Shown here piece after piece: positions 47,880 to 57,909 of a stretch of 64,000 nt of DNA (within the stretch, counting starts at the first letter, position 1; each line of letters starts with the position of its first letter). This DNA is from Acanthococcus lagerstroemiae (Eukaryota; Arthropoda; Insecta; Hemiptera; Eriococcidae): positions 61,123,722 through 61,187,721 of the forward strand of contig CM063112.1 of NCBI GenBank assembly GCA_031841125.1, given 5' to 3'. The notes beneath the pieces were generated by a model. The model saw nothing but the letters and a program-made list of their open reading frames with translations. It did not search any database and had not been told where the DNA came from. Made by a program: the position numbers and the translations under genes.

Positions 47880-48440
47880 TAAGTTAAAAATGTCATGAAA
47901 TATAATACGGGTTTAAATTTAGAGTTTGCAAAGTTGCTAAATTAATTTTTCATCTTATTTTGACTCTATTTCCATAATTGCGGCATCTGGGATGAGGAGG
48001 GGGTCAAAACTGGAAGTAATGAGAAGTACAATATACCCATCACTTCTCGGACTTCTGAGGTCTCTGAATTCATTTTTTCATGTCAGTTTCCCCTAACGTG
48101 AAAACTCTGGACTCGGGGGCGGGAGCTATGGTTAAAAATGCTCTGAAAATACAATATGCGTATCAAATATAGTTTTCAAGATCGTTGAATCCAGCTTTCA
48201 CATTATTTTGACCCAATTTTTGATAATTGTGGCATCTGGGAAGGGGAGTGAGAATGAGCTGAAATTGAAAATAATGAATAGTACGACATACGTAGCGATC
48301 CTCGGTATTTTGGATCGCTGAATTAATTTTATATATCAGTTTCACGTAGAAATTGTGGGGACGTGGGCGGGAGGCATGATTGAAAATGCCATATTTTATA
48401 AAATATGAATATGAAATGTAGAATACTCATTGTAGCCAGT
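47880..48440. repeat. ~125/250-bp tandem repeat (GATCGCTGAATTAATTT family)
   Basis: Alternating related units: TTGCAAAGTTGCTAAATTAA (47930), TCTGAGGTCTCTGAATTC (48055), TCAAGATCGTTGAATCCAGC (48177), TTTGGATCGCTGAATTAA (48310). Each is followed by TCATGTCAGTTTC- or CATTATTTTGAC-type text, then ATAATTGTGGCATCTGGGA- or GAAAATTGTGGGGA-type text. The family is the same as at 34.3-35 kb. Confidence 0.6.
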
Positions 48441-49440
48441 GTGTACCCTAACGGGCAGTACCGCCCATATTGGGCACTACCAAAAACTTGATAGGCACCT
48501 TCAAAAAATTTGGGCAGGTCCGAAAAAGAAAGGAAGAACATGCTTTCAAAAATTTTATTTATTCAAAAAATTGAAAAAATCATCATTTTGAAAATTTTAT
48601 TAAATGATTAAAAAATAAGTAATGAACGTAATGATTTTTTTTTGTTGCAAATTTCTTATCCTCATCATATTTAAGTATTTTTAAGAATTTTCATATCAAG
48701 AATACTACGACGTGTGGCAGTGTAGGTACATACATATACTTGAATCTTGAAATGAAATGGGATTGCATATTTTTGCCTCGGCGGAGGGGGGACGCACTGA
48801 GGTAGGAAAAAAATTGTAAAAGCGTCAATTTTCCAGTTTGGACAACTGCAATGACGAGCTTAGGGTGCGCACTAATAGTAGCTGAAATTGTTTCTGTGAT
48901 CATTTTAACTCTGTAAAATATGAATACGTGTTGCACCACTATTCATTAAATATTACTGCATAGAAAAATTCCACTTCCACTGACTCCATTTTGGTCAATC
49001 ATATCTGAATTCGGCTAATGTAAATATCAGTGAGGATCCTTGAATTTTGATAACAATTTTGAAAAGAGAGCTGCACAATCACTTGAAAATATTGAAATGA
49101 AAAAGAAGATTTACTTACTTGAGACTCAAAAATACATTTTTTTATACGAGTACTTCTTCAATTGAAGAAATAACGGAAGAATGAGCATGTGAGGGTGTGC
49201 AATTGTGCTATCGTTAAAGTTTAGTCGAAAATAGCAAGTCTTTGGGGTGATCTTTGAGAAGAAAGGAATTATTGTAAAAAATAAAAAAGTATTTCCTGTA
49301 CTTAATTACTTATCTGTAACGAGTTTTGAAAAAGCTCTAAATGTGTGAACAGTGTTTACTCTGGGAGACAGTCCTCAGACGACTCTTCTGAAAGATTTTA
49401 AATTTGGTCGAGTACAGCAATTTTTCTACCATACATTTTT
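48441..49440. other. No gene recognised
   Basis: AT-rich sequence without an evident element, open frame or array. Confidence 0.4.
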
Positions 49441-49447
49441 TTTTTTT

Positions 49448-49560
49448 TAGTAGGTAAATGAAGTGTAGCCTTGTGTAATAGACCCGATGTTTACTTATTC
49501 GTAGGTAAACGAACCGTAGCCTTATGTAATGGTTGTAATGTTTATTTATTTATTTAAATT
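49448..49560. repeat. 53-bp tandem duplication ending in TTTATTTATTTATTT
   Basis: GTAGGTAAATGAAGTGTAGC and GTAGGTAAACGAACCGTAGC head two consecutive units. The second ends in a TTTA run, which could be the A-rich tail of a - strand retroelement, but no coding part follows. Confidence 0.6.
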
Positions 49561-49836
49561 TTGTTTGAATGATCCGATCTATGTCCGATGATAACAAGAA
49601 TTGGAATTGAGTTCGCCGACTGAAATTTTGATGTATTATCTGCGACGAAGATGGGCCTAATCAGACCATTAGAGGTACGATGATTGACCAAAAATGTGTT
49701 TTGGGGGAAATGGGAACATTTTAGTCCGGTTGCAACTGATGTAGTGAGCTAAAATTTTATGCTGAACCTTCGCAGTTTTAGGGTGGCTCGAGATCAGAAA
49801 CCAGTCTAATTAGTTTTATGAATGAGGAGACTAGGA

Positions 49837-50041
49837 CAGGGCCGGCGGTCTTTTATTTTCTAACCTGGTGCTAACACAATGCTTCTGAATAAGGGACCGT
49901 TGACCCCCCCCCCCCCAGGAAAACTGAAAGGAAAAACATCGAATAAGTTCTAATAAGTTTTAAAAAATTGAATTAAAAAAAGCGGTGGAAAATCCAGTCT
50001 GGTGCAACTGCTCTAGTGCAATTGGAATTTCGTCAGCCCTG
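49837..50041. mobile_element. hAT-type MITE, CAGGGCCGGCG terminus
   Basis: Left CAGGGCCGGCG faces CGTCAGCCCTG. The flanking 8-mers GACTAGGA (49829-49836) and GACTAAAA (50042-50049) match at 6 of 8. It is 205 bp, non-coding, with a C-run near 49904-49918. Confidence 0.55.
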
Positions 50042-50049
50042 GACTAAAA

Positions 50050-51249
50050 GGTACTGAAAGTGAGTGAAGCAGATTTTCGTTGAAATCTCGTATTTTGCAG
50101 ACTGTACAGGTCCTATTAAACTTTTTTAAAGTTAGGTAATGTCTACTTTTTTTTTCATATGATCCCGACGATTAGGTAAAATTCAATTTCTTGTGTTGAG
50201 ATTGTGGAGCCCTGTCAGTATTTGTTGTAGTGAAGCATATTACCATACAGACGACAATATTCTGCGCCAGTATGTTCCCTTCGCATACCTCGGCGATGGA
50301 TTGCCCTTTCCTCATCAATTCCGCTCGTACAAGAAGAAGTGCGACTATTTTACAAAAAATTTGTTATTTTCTGCTTTCACTTTGCCAAATACGCTAGAGT
50401 ACTATTTGTCCAGCTAATTTTCACCGTTATGTAAACTCTGAGTGAAGTAGTGATAGAGATGAATAACAGTACAGAAGGTGGTGAATTTGAGTTCTCAGAA
50501 ATACATTCTTTTTGTTCGTTTCTTCTTTTTTCTTTCTGAGGATCATTTTTTATGCCTTTCGTCATTACCGTTTTATGTATTCGTGTACAGACTTCGGTAT
50601 TATTTACCGAGCATTATTATGTAAAAAATAGATAAAGTTATGTATATATCTTAGGTGTAATTGTTTGTTAATAGAATCTCTTGAATGACCTTCCACCACT
50701 CATTAGAATTCGCGAGCGAAGATAACGAATTTCTTGAATAATCCAGTTCGTTATTCTTTTCATTTACTTCATGATTAAGTAAGCGAGTGATGAGTTCTCA
50801 TTTATATTTCGTCTAAAGTGTACCCCAAAATGAAAAATGTTTCGTGCATCTTACTTCCTATGTCCAGAATCTCTTGACTTCGATGAGAACCATCGTGGTA
50901 ATTCTTCCGTGAACTCAAATTCCTTCAGCAGTCTTTGAGGGAATGAAACCCGGTGAGTCTTGTGGCTATTCTTCAGATAAAGGCCACCAGTACGCTGTTA
51001 GTTTCGCTTCTACGCAACGTATCTCGGAATTTTCTTTCAACTTCAGCCGCGGTTATTCCAATTTCAGTCGTATTAACGAGTAGAGCGATTTATAGAGCCG
51101 TAATCGTTCGTCTTATCGTCGAAGGGCAACGCTAATCTTGCGTACATAGCACTGATCTTATATATTGTATTTACCGGCCAAAACTTACCTTGGAGCGTTA
51201 TATCGGCGATGGCGTCATTCGTACAAATTTCACCTATCTACCGTCACGT
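50050..51249. other. No gene recognised
   Basis: Mixed AT-rich sequence. A 74-codon + frame around 50193-50417 shows no family resemblance. Confidence 0.4.
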
Positions 51250-52260
51250 ACAAGAATTTTCTTAAAATAACTCGATTCGCTCAGAAAAACGGAGTTCCCG
51301 GTCGTGTAGCAACTTTGTAGACTGGATCGACGTACGAACTCGATTCGCGATCAAAACACTAGTCGAGAGGGTGCCCATCTACGCCGAGCATTTGCATACC
51401 CGCACTGCCTCGAGAGGACTCGCGATTGCAGTTACCGCCGTAAAACGAGGAATTTCGAGCACTTTACCGAGTGGCAGACCGGAAAATCTCGGCGCCAATT
51501 CCGGATCGACGCTAAATTCGTAAATAGCGAATTCCTGAAAAATCATTCGTGTTTATCGACCCGCCGAACTATTCGAAATATTCGAATGCGGTTTGCGCAG
51601 GTCGTCGTTAAAATCCGGATTGAGACGGGCGATGTGGTCGCACTCGCGACCAGCTTCGAGAAAAGCTGGAAAATCGCGGTAACCGATTTCAGTATCCGCT
51701 ATATCCGTGTCTGTCCGAAATCTTGGTTGCTGCCCAGCGAAACCCAGAAATCGGATCTCCGTAAGCTGGCGCCAAAATCGGACGCGAATGCGCGAACCGA
51801 TCGAGGTGATAGATGGCGCACACGCACCCTGACACGTGTCCTCGAACCGGCTCGCCGCTCCTCGGCGACGGTAACGATCGCAGAACTGGTTGCTTTTCAC
51901 CGTCACCAATCAACGGTCGCGCGGAGGGCGTAATTAGCCCGACGGCGTACGGCACCGCGCTGGCGCAGTCCTTCCTTACGACCACGCAATGTTTACTATG
52001 TCAAGGGAGTTTTCTACTGGAGCACGATGCGATCACGTGTTCGAAAGACTGGTTTCTCGTGTAGACTACCGGTGCGGAATTTCGTACCCGATGACGTCAC
52101 GGAAATTCGACTAGAAAGCCCGAAGACCAGTTGTACAGAGTTAACCTCGCAGTTCAACGAATAAAAGTAAAAATAAAAACAAACGACGCGACCGAAGCAG
52201 CGGATCATTTCAGGCGTTATGCCAATTCGCAACATTTTCGACGAATCGTAAAATTGGCGA
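51250..52260. promoter_or_regulatory. CpG-rich block with CRE palindrome, candidate promoter or 5' exon
   Basis: This kilobase is visibly richer in CG dinucleotides than anything around it and lacks repeats. Frames are open on both strands through 51550-52060, as expected from composition alone. A perfect TGACGTCA lies at 52092-52099. The SLC36 gene needs a 5' exon somewhere to the right of 22987, and this is one possible site, about 29 kb away. Neither transcription nor direction can be proved from sequence. Confidence 0.35.
52092..52099. promoter_or_regulatory. TGACGTCA (CRE-type) palindrome
   Basis: Perfect 8-bp cAMP-response-element-type site inside the CpG-rich block. Such a site binds CREB/ATF bZIP proteins in animals; occupancy here is unknown. 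Confidence 0.4.
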
Positions 52261-52974
52261 AGTTCTGTCGAGACCGACAGACGGACAGTTCATATACTTT
52301 CTGATTGCAATGAAACTGTTTCCACAAATGTCAACCTTTTCAAGACTGACTTTTTAGAAAATCAGTGGCTGTCAGTTGGGAAATCTGAAATTTTGAAATG
52401 TTTTTGCCTCCCTGTTTTTACAACTGCAGTTAGTAAAAACACGTCAAACAAGCCGTTTCCCTGTGGTACGCTCCTGACTATTTCCAGAGAACAGTTTGGT
52501 GACTACAGCGAAGAGGATGTTACTGATCGCGAATGATTTCAGGAAACGAAACGAATATGCGATAATCTGTTCTTCTATCCGGATACCGTCGGTCATTAGT
52601 AGAAGCGAAATTCGGATGAAGCTCGTGCATTTTGAATCCGTAGTATTTAGATTAATCTATAAAGAATGCGAAGTGAAAGAGTCGAGGAGAAATTTTGAAA
52701 CATAGAGAAAGTAATACGAAAGTGGAGAGCACCGAACCAAGACGGGAAGGCAAGGGCGCCGAAGTTCATAAATCCCACATCGACGCTTTGGTTTGAAAAT
52801 CACGTAAGTCCAAAATAGCGATTTTACAGGAGATGAAAAAAACGTTTAAAATAATTGTACTGATCGCCTATGGTACGACCCACAATTTGTTTTGTCTTTC
52901 TCCCTAGAGGTTGTGCCACATAAATGCATTATTTTTTGATAAGTTACTACATAATTTACAACGCAATAACGACA

Positions 52975-53262
52975 TTAACCGACTTACGAGGTTTTCATTT
53001 CACAGATATTCGACATACGAGGTTTTCAAATCACTTTAACAGAGTTACGAGTATTTCTATTTTATGGTTACGGGGATTTATGTGGTTTTCACGAGTATGT
53101 CGGGGAGTTACGAGAATTTCAATTTTAATGTTACTCGACATACGTGGTTTTCACAAGTATTTCAGGGAGTTACGATTATTTCCATTTTAAAGTTTACTCT
53201 ACATACATTGTTTTCATATGTATTCAAAGAGTTACGAGTATTTCTTTCTCAGAGGTAGTGGA
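52975..53262. repeat. 63-bp minisatellite (GTTACGAGTATTTC … GTGGTTTTCAC)
   Basis: GAGTTACGAGTATTTC and variants start units near 53044, 53108, 53170 and 53232, with a weaker unit near 52980. The period is about 63 bp, exactly 21 codons, so one + frame stays open and yields a degenerate 21-residue repeat. I regard that as a by-product. Confidence 0.8.
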
Positions 53263-53662
53263 CATCAAATTTTTCACAAGTTCTCCACGATAGGAAATCA
53301 AGTATTTGTATAATTAATAAATTCCTGAAATAGTTATTTGTGACAGTAAAAGTATGTAATTTTATTGAATTTTTACTGCAACTTACACCTGTTTTAAGTG
53401 AAATTCAGGTAGACAAGTCATCTTCTTTCATCATCTTTTTTCTATAAAGAACAACGCTAAAATTATTGCAAAGGACTGAAAAATAATTGTATTTTATAAA
53501 TTGAAGAAAATGCAAAACTTAATAACCCCTTAAGTATCCGAACCCGAATGTATTTTTTTCTAGATCATAACAATAATGGTAAGATAATTAAGGTAATTTA
53601 AGTTTCGAGGTTCGGGGTCTGTAAATAGTTAGGTGGATGGTAGGTAAAAGGACTAGTACAAG

Positions 53663-53885
53663 GAGGCCTGGTTGGCTGAGTGGATAGCGCGTTGGTCTCA
53701 GAATCCGAAGGTCCCGGGTTCGAACCCACGTAGCAACTCGCCAGATTTCGACCTAGGCCAGTTTTTCGGCCAGAAGGGAAGAGGGCTAAGACAGCCCTAA
53801 CAGCCTCCCCGACGTCTCTGAAGTAAAGCTCAAAAGGGCGGATTCCAGGGCTCGGGTTGAGAGCAAATTAGAAATAGGAGTACCT
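53663..53885 (+). mobile_element. tRNA-derived SINE, copy 1 (with intact A and B boxes)
   Basis: The head GCCTGGTTGGCTGAGTGGAT carries box A TGGCTGAGTGG (53673-53683) and box B GGTTCGAACCC (53717-53727), 34 nt apart, the layout of a Pol III internal promoter. The tRNA-like part could fold with a CTCAGAA anticodon loop, suggesting a leucine-type ancestor. A unique body (CAGCCTCCCCGACGTCTCTG, GGCGGATTCCAGGGCTCG) follows and ends near AAATTAGAAATAGGA. The shared body in the 42.5-kb copy shows this is a SINE and not a tRNA gene. Confidence 0.85.
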
Positions 53886-54117
53886 GAGCAAACTAAACTT
53901 ATACAGTTACTTAATATTCTGTAAAAAATTATCTATGGAATAATGACAAATAGCAGCTCCACCTGTTCATTTTTTAAATTGAATAAAATGCAAAACTTAA
54001 CAGTGTAGGCTAACTGAGAAGACTAGAACAGTGTTAAGTACCTAATATTATCTATAAGAATTATCATAAAGGTCAATGAAATACTTATTATGGAATAATG
54101 AAAAATAGCACCTCCGC

Positions 54118-54451
54118 CTGTTCTCTGATAATTTACTACATTGAATGAGGAAAATTATCACTGAACAGGCAACTCAGATGAAAAAAGGTTAGTCTTTGTG
54201 ACAAAATAAAATTAATACTGCCGGTCTACTAAGGATTCATAAGTCAACATGACTGGATTTATTCAATCATACTGACAAATTGTAGTACTCGTAATTTTGA
54301 TTCAAGAATTCAGTAATTCTGACCTAGAATCCAGAATAGACCGGCGTACTACTTGTCTTTAGTTACATGGACTAACCTTTTTCCTCAGCGTGACATCCTA
54401 TTCTGAGACTAGTTTACCACATTCAATGAAGCAAATTATCTCAGAACAGGT
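54118..54451. repeat. Nested foldback: two hairpins flanking a larger inverted repeat
   Basis: Hairpin 1 (54118-54170) pairs CCTGTTCTCTGATAATTT with AAATTATCACTGAACAGG. Hairpin 2 (about 54398-54451) pairs CCTATTCTGAGACTAGTTT with AAATTATCTCAGAACAGG. Between them GAAAAAAGGTTAGTC (54178) faces GACTAACCTTTTTCC (54371), and GCCGGTCTA (about 54221) faces TAGACCGGC (about 54335). The whole segment can therefore fold on itself with a hairpin at each end. Confidence 0.7.
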
Positions 54452-54788
54452 GAGTGTCACGAGGCATTAGGTACTGGTTTCAAGGCGTATATGTGATGCT
54501 ACTTTGTAGAATCAACAGAGCACTACTGCCAACCTCAAGATAAATCTTGAGATCTCAAGATTTTGAGATCTTGAGACAAAATCTCAAGAATTTACATAAG
54601 ACTGAGTGAATATGCCTTGCTTCTTTAAATTTTTCACTTCCAAAATTTGGGAAAGGAAAAATTTATCTCGCCTTATGGAAGTAATAAGCACTCAGATTTT
54701 ACACAGCAATAGAAATGTAAGATACAGCTGTGACCTGCCACAAGAAAACAGCCCTTAGTGGCATCGTCGAAATGCTAAATTTTTTAAC

Positions 54789-55169
54789 CAGGGCTCGAAA
54801 GCTGAAAGCCAAAGGCCAAAAAACTGTATTTTTTGTGGAATTTGAAAGCCAAAGCTGAAAGCTGAATACTAGGGCCTAAAAGCTAGCTGAAAGCCAGTTC
54901 TATTCGGCTTTTTCCTCCCTGAAAATGCTCTGCCTTGATTATCTGTTTTGTGACGTTAGTGACCTATGGCGGGATTTTTGTGTTGGCAAATATTCACCCC
55001 GAGATGTCCAGGAATCAAGACCTAGAACCAGGGCTTGAAAGCTGCCGAAAGCTGAAAGCTGAATGTGTTCAGGCCGTGGAAGCTGAAAGCTGAATCTGAG
55101 ATTTGAAAAAAATACGGCTTCAAAAGCCACAGCTGAAAGCTGAAAATTTTTTTTGGCTTTCAAGCCCTG
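54789..55169. mobile_element. hAT-type element filled with the heptamer GCTGAAA
   Basis: Termini CAGGGCTCGAAAGC / GCTTTCAAGCCCTG are inverted with one mismatch. The flanks TTTTTAAC (54781-54788) and GTTTTAAC (55170-55177) match at 7 of 8. The inside is largely GCTGAAAGCTGAAA-type heptamers with AGCCAAAG variants. A second copy of the left terminus (CAGGGCTTGAAAGCTG) occurs internally near 55028, so the element may be a fusion or tandem of two. Confidence 0.75.
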
Positions 55170-55244
55170 GTTTTAACTTTAAAAAATGGCGTAAATAATG
55201 AAAATCTCTTCTCTCTTCTTCACAGTACCTATTCAAGAGCAGAA

Positions 55245-55738
55245 GTGAAAAGAAACAGGAAAATTTTTAGGATTCTTGACATAGCTGAGGGTAGTCCATG
55301 CCTTCCCCCGGATCAGGATTTACGCGTGATTATAAACGACGACTATTATCGCAACCTGATTCTTCAGAAATGGCAGCAAGAACAGTCCTTCCCCTCGTCC
55401 AAATTTCTCACCATCCAATCCTCTGCTGTAATCTCTCCCTCCCAACCCTAGAAATTCCTAGATAATAAGAAAGTATACTGATCTGTCACCAAATAAGTCG
55501 TACCAAACTCACGCGCTCTTACCTTCTCTTCCACCGCGGATCTCTCAATGGTGCTTTCTGCCTCCAAGAAGACCCACTTACAGTCCTTCACATCCTTGTC
55601 TCCTGTCCTGTCACTCAACATCTCAGAACTCGCCTCAACCTCTCTGCATCCCTTCCTGACCTCTTAAATAATCAACCCAACCATTTCTCTTTCTTCCTCC
55701 AGTTCCTAATGCTCTTGAATATCCTGTCTCGTACCTGA
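55245..55738 (+). pseudogene. Jockey-like LINE ORF2 C-terminal fragment, frameshifted
   Basis: The first part reads PDQDLRVIINDDYYRNLILQ then KWQQEQS; after a frame change the end reads TRSYLLFHRG, then PLTVLHILVSCPVTQHLRTR, LSASLPDLLNNQPN and FLMLLNIL before TGA at 55736-55738. The DLR…I…W..EW and (T)V.HIL..CP…H.R patterns are those of arthropod non-LTR retrotransposon C-termini (a zinc-knuckle remnant just upstream). The frames are broken and there is no reverse-transcriptase core. Confidence 0.65.
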
Positions 55739-55789
55739 CACCCCCACACAAAACCAGCGCATAGTCCAGAACGCAACTAGTGCTAAAAT

Positions 55790-56236
55790 AAAATTCTGTT
55801 ATATTGCTTTAATGTCATCTGAAACTCATCAGAATTTGCCTAAATGCATTAAAAAGAATCAAAAATGAAGGAAGAAAAAAATTGTAACTCGAGAACTAAA
55901 ACTTTTCGCTAGTTAGTGAATTTGGAAAATGCTGTCCGAACATTAGTGCATTATAATACTTAGATCTTAAAAAATGTTTGGAATTTTCCACTTGATGCCC
56001 AACCACTAATTTTGGCGTCCTTTGATCAAAATTTCATAACTATATTAAGTGGACACGGCTAGCTACAAAATGAAGAAAAAGGTTAAAATACGTGTATTTT
56101 AAAGATGCTACTGAAGTTTGAGAAAAATATTCGAAAATTATCACAAAAATTAAAAAAATTTTACAAAAAAAAAAAAGAAAGAAAGAAAATAATTTTTTGA
56201 ATCTTTTTATTTTATATGAATAATATTTGGTGTAAC
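55790..56236. other. No gene recognised
   Basis: AT-rich sequence with an A-run and GAAAGAAAGAAAG tract near 56165-56190. No element boundaries are visible. Confidence 0.4.
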
Positions 56237-56545
56237 AGGGACGTATCGATGTTTCTTTTTTTTTAGGGGGGGAGAGGGGTATAAGAATTACGAAAGTCCC
56301 AACTGACTCAACTCAAGATTTCCAAGTATCAAAGCCCCCCCCCCAAAAAAAAAAATTGTGATTTGTTGAATTTTCCCAACTTTTCAACTCAAAATTCCCA
56401 AGTTTCAAACCAAAAAAAAAAACTTTTTGATTTGTGGGATTTTTCCAATTCCACCTGACTGAAGTGGTAAATTTTCCCAACTGCTGAGTAAAAAATTCGT
56501 ACGGGGGGGGGGAATGTTCCCCCAACCTATCGGTACGTCCTTGAA
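56237..56545. mobile_element. MITE-like element, CAGGGACGTATCGATG termini
   Basis: Left CAGGGACGTATCGATG faces CCTATCGGTACGTCCTTG. Long C/G runs (about 56335-56344 and 56504-56513) and AACTTTTCAACTC/CAACTGCTGAGT blocks lie inside. No convincing target duplication was found. Confidence 0.55.
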
Positions 56546-57206
56546 TGTAAATATGAATACCAAAAAAAGTTGTTCTTGTTGACAGCTGTAACAATTTGAG
56601 ATGGAAAGACACCGCGTCAATTTCGGCACTAAAATTAATACGACATCAAATGCTTATTGTACATTTTTCGGTTACCTACTGAATTTTGGAAATCCAGCTC
56701 AATTTTGCACACGTATGTAGATTTGTAAAATTGCCAGTTTGCATTTGTTAAATTAGCAATTTGTATTCGTGAAATTGCTATCTACTGCATTGAGATCACC
56801 TGATGAACTATTAATTTAACTAAGTTAACTCTGTATGTATAATTTTTGAAAATCAGTTCAATTTGTACATTTTTTGTTCGTTGAATCACCAGCTCAAAAT
56901 CACTTAATCATGAATGCATCCCTGTAGAGGGGGGGGGGCAGCATGCCTCCTACCTCCTGTGCCTCCCATTTGTAGTACTGGATTTAAGGAATTTGATTCA
57001 GGAGGTCATTAGTTTTTGGCCTCCAGGTCCTATCGGGAACAAATTTTTTCCCCAATACGCCCCCCCCACACATACACACTGTGTGGCATTATAACAATGC
57101 AATCAAATTGGAAATTGAAATGATTAGTTTTCCAACGTCAGCTTTTACAAAAAATATCAATTTCAAATTTTTCCGAGTGCGCAGGCGTTATTTTTTAAAA
57201 CTAATT

Positions 57207-57497
57207 TTAGAACAGTTTTTGTCTTTCTAATCTAAGTTGCGGAATGAATAGAGGGGGCAGCCCGAGATTGGGATGATTCCTGAAGTGGGAGCTCTCCAGA
57301 CTCCTCTTTGAAGCCGTCGGTATGACGTATTTGAAATGAAAGGTCTCGAAGATCTTCCTGAATGTCTGGGCCCGAATAAAAATAGCCACAAGCATCGCTC
57401 CCTCTCTGAACGTGATCATCAGTCCCACGACATACCCCAGACCGCTGAAACCATTCACGTGGATGTGCGCGTTTTTCAATCTTCCGTCGACATTCAA
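57207..57497 (-). other. Candidate orphan exon or pseudogene fragment (unidentified)
   Basis: A 96-codon - strand frame follows an AG (GGCGACAG|TTGAATG) and includes a hydrophobic run GLGYVVGLMI and AMLVAIFI, then RAQTFRKIFETFHFKYVIP. The hydrophobic/basic alternation is loosely like insect 7-transmembrane chemoreceptors, but no diagnostic motif is present. The acceptor lacks a pyrimidine tract, and an overlapping frame is also open, so chance is likely. Confidence 0.2.
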
Positions 57498-57882
57498 CTG
57501 TCGCCACTCCTATCTATTCGTCATTTTTTATCAGCATAGCTTGAGCTATCTCTGTACTCGTAATTTAATTATTCGATGTCTTATCGCCGCAGCGGCGAAA
57601 ATTCCAACGTCGATTTTAAACGCTCGTACAATTTTGGCTGTGTATGCAGATAATTAATTCCTGCCGCAAATCCAACTATACCAACACGTGCTCCTTAATC
57701 CTTTGCAATTAATCGGCGGCGATAAGAGAGCCACATTGAGCCGGTAAATTGAGCTGATTGTTTATCTAGATCATGATGAAACGGTGTGTTCGGGTTGTGA
57801 TACTATTACTTACTCAAGATAAAACATCACCTGGCACCTGAAAATCCTTTGAGACGAACGCGAGTTATTTTCAATCATATTT

Positions 57883-57909
57883 TCTCTCTCTCTCTCTCTC
57901 TCTCTCTCT
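57883..57909. repeat. (TC)n microsatellite
   Basis: About thirteen uninterrupted TC units. Confidence 0.95.

Noticed and set aside
51553..51933. Overlapping 115-118-codon frames on both strands
   Set aside because: Both strands are open because the block is CG-rich and stop-poor. There is no family resemblance, signal or splice context.
52975..53258. A 21-residue-repeat protein
   Set aside because: The period of 63 bp keeps the frame open by arithmetic. The units are AT-rich minisatellite with no start context or conserved residues.
53663..53736. A functional tRNA gene
   Set aside because: The A and B boxes are present, but the same body continues past the tRNA part and recurs at 42.5 kb, and acceptor-stem pairing is not evident. 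It is a SINE head.
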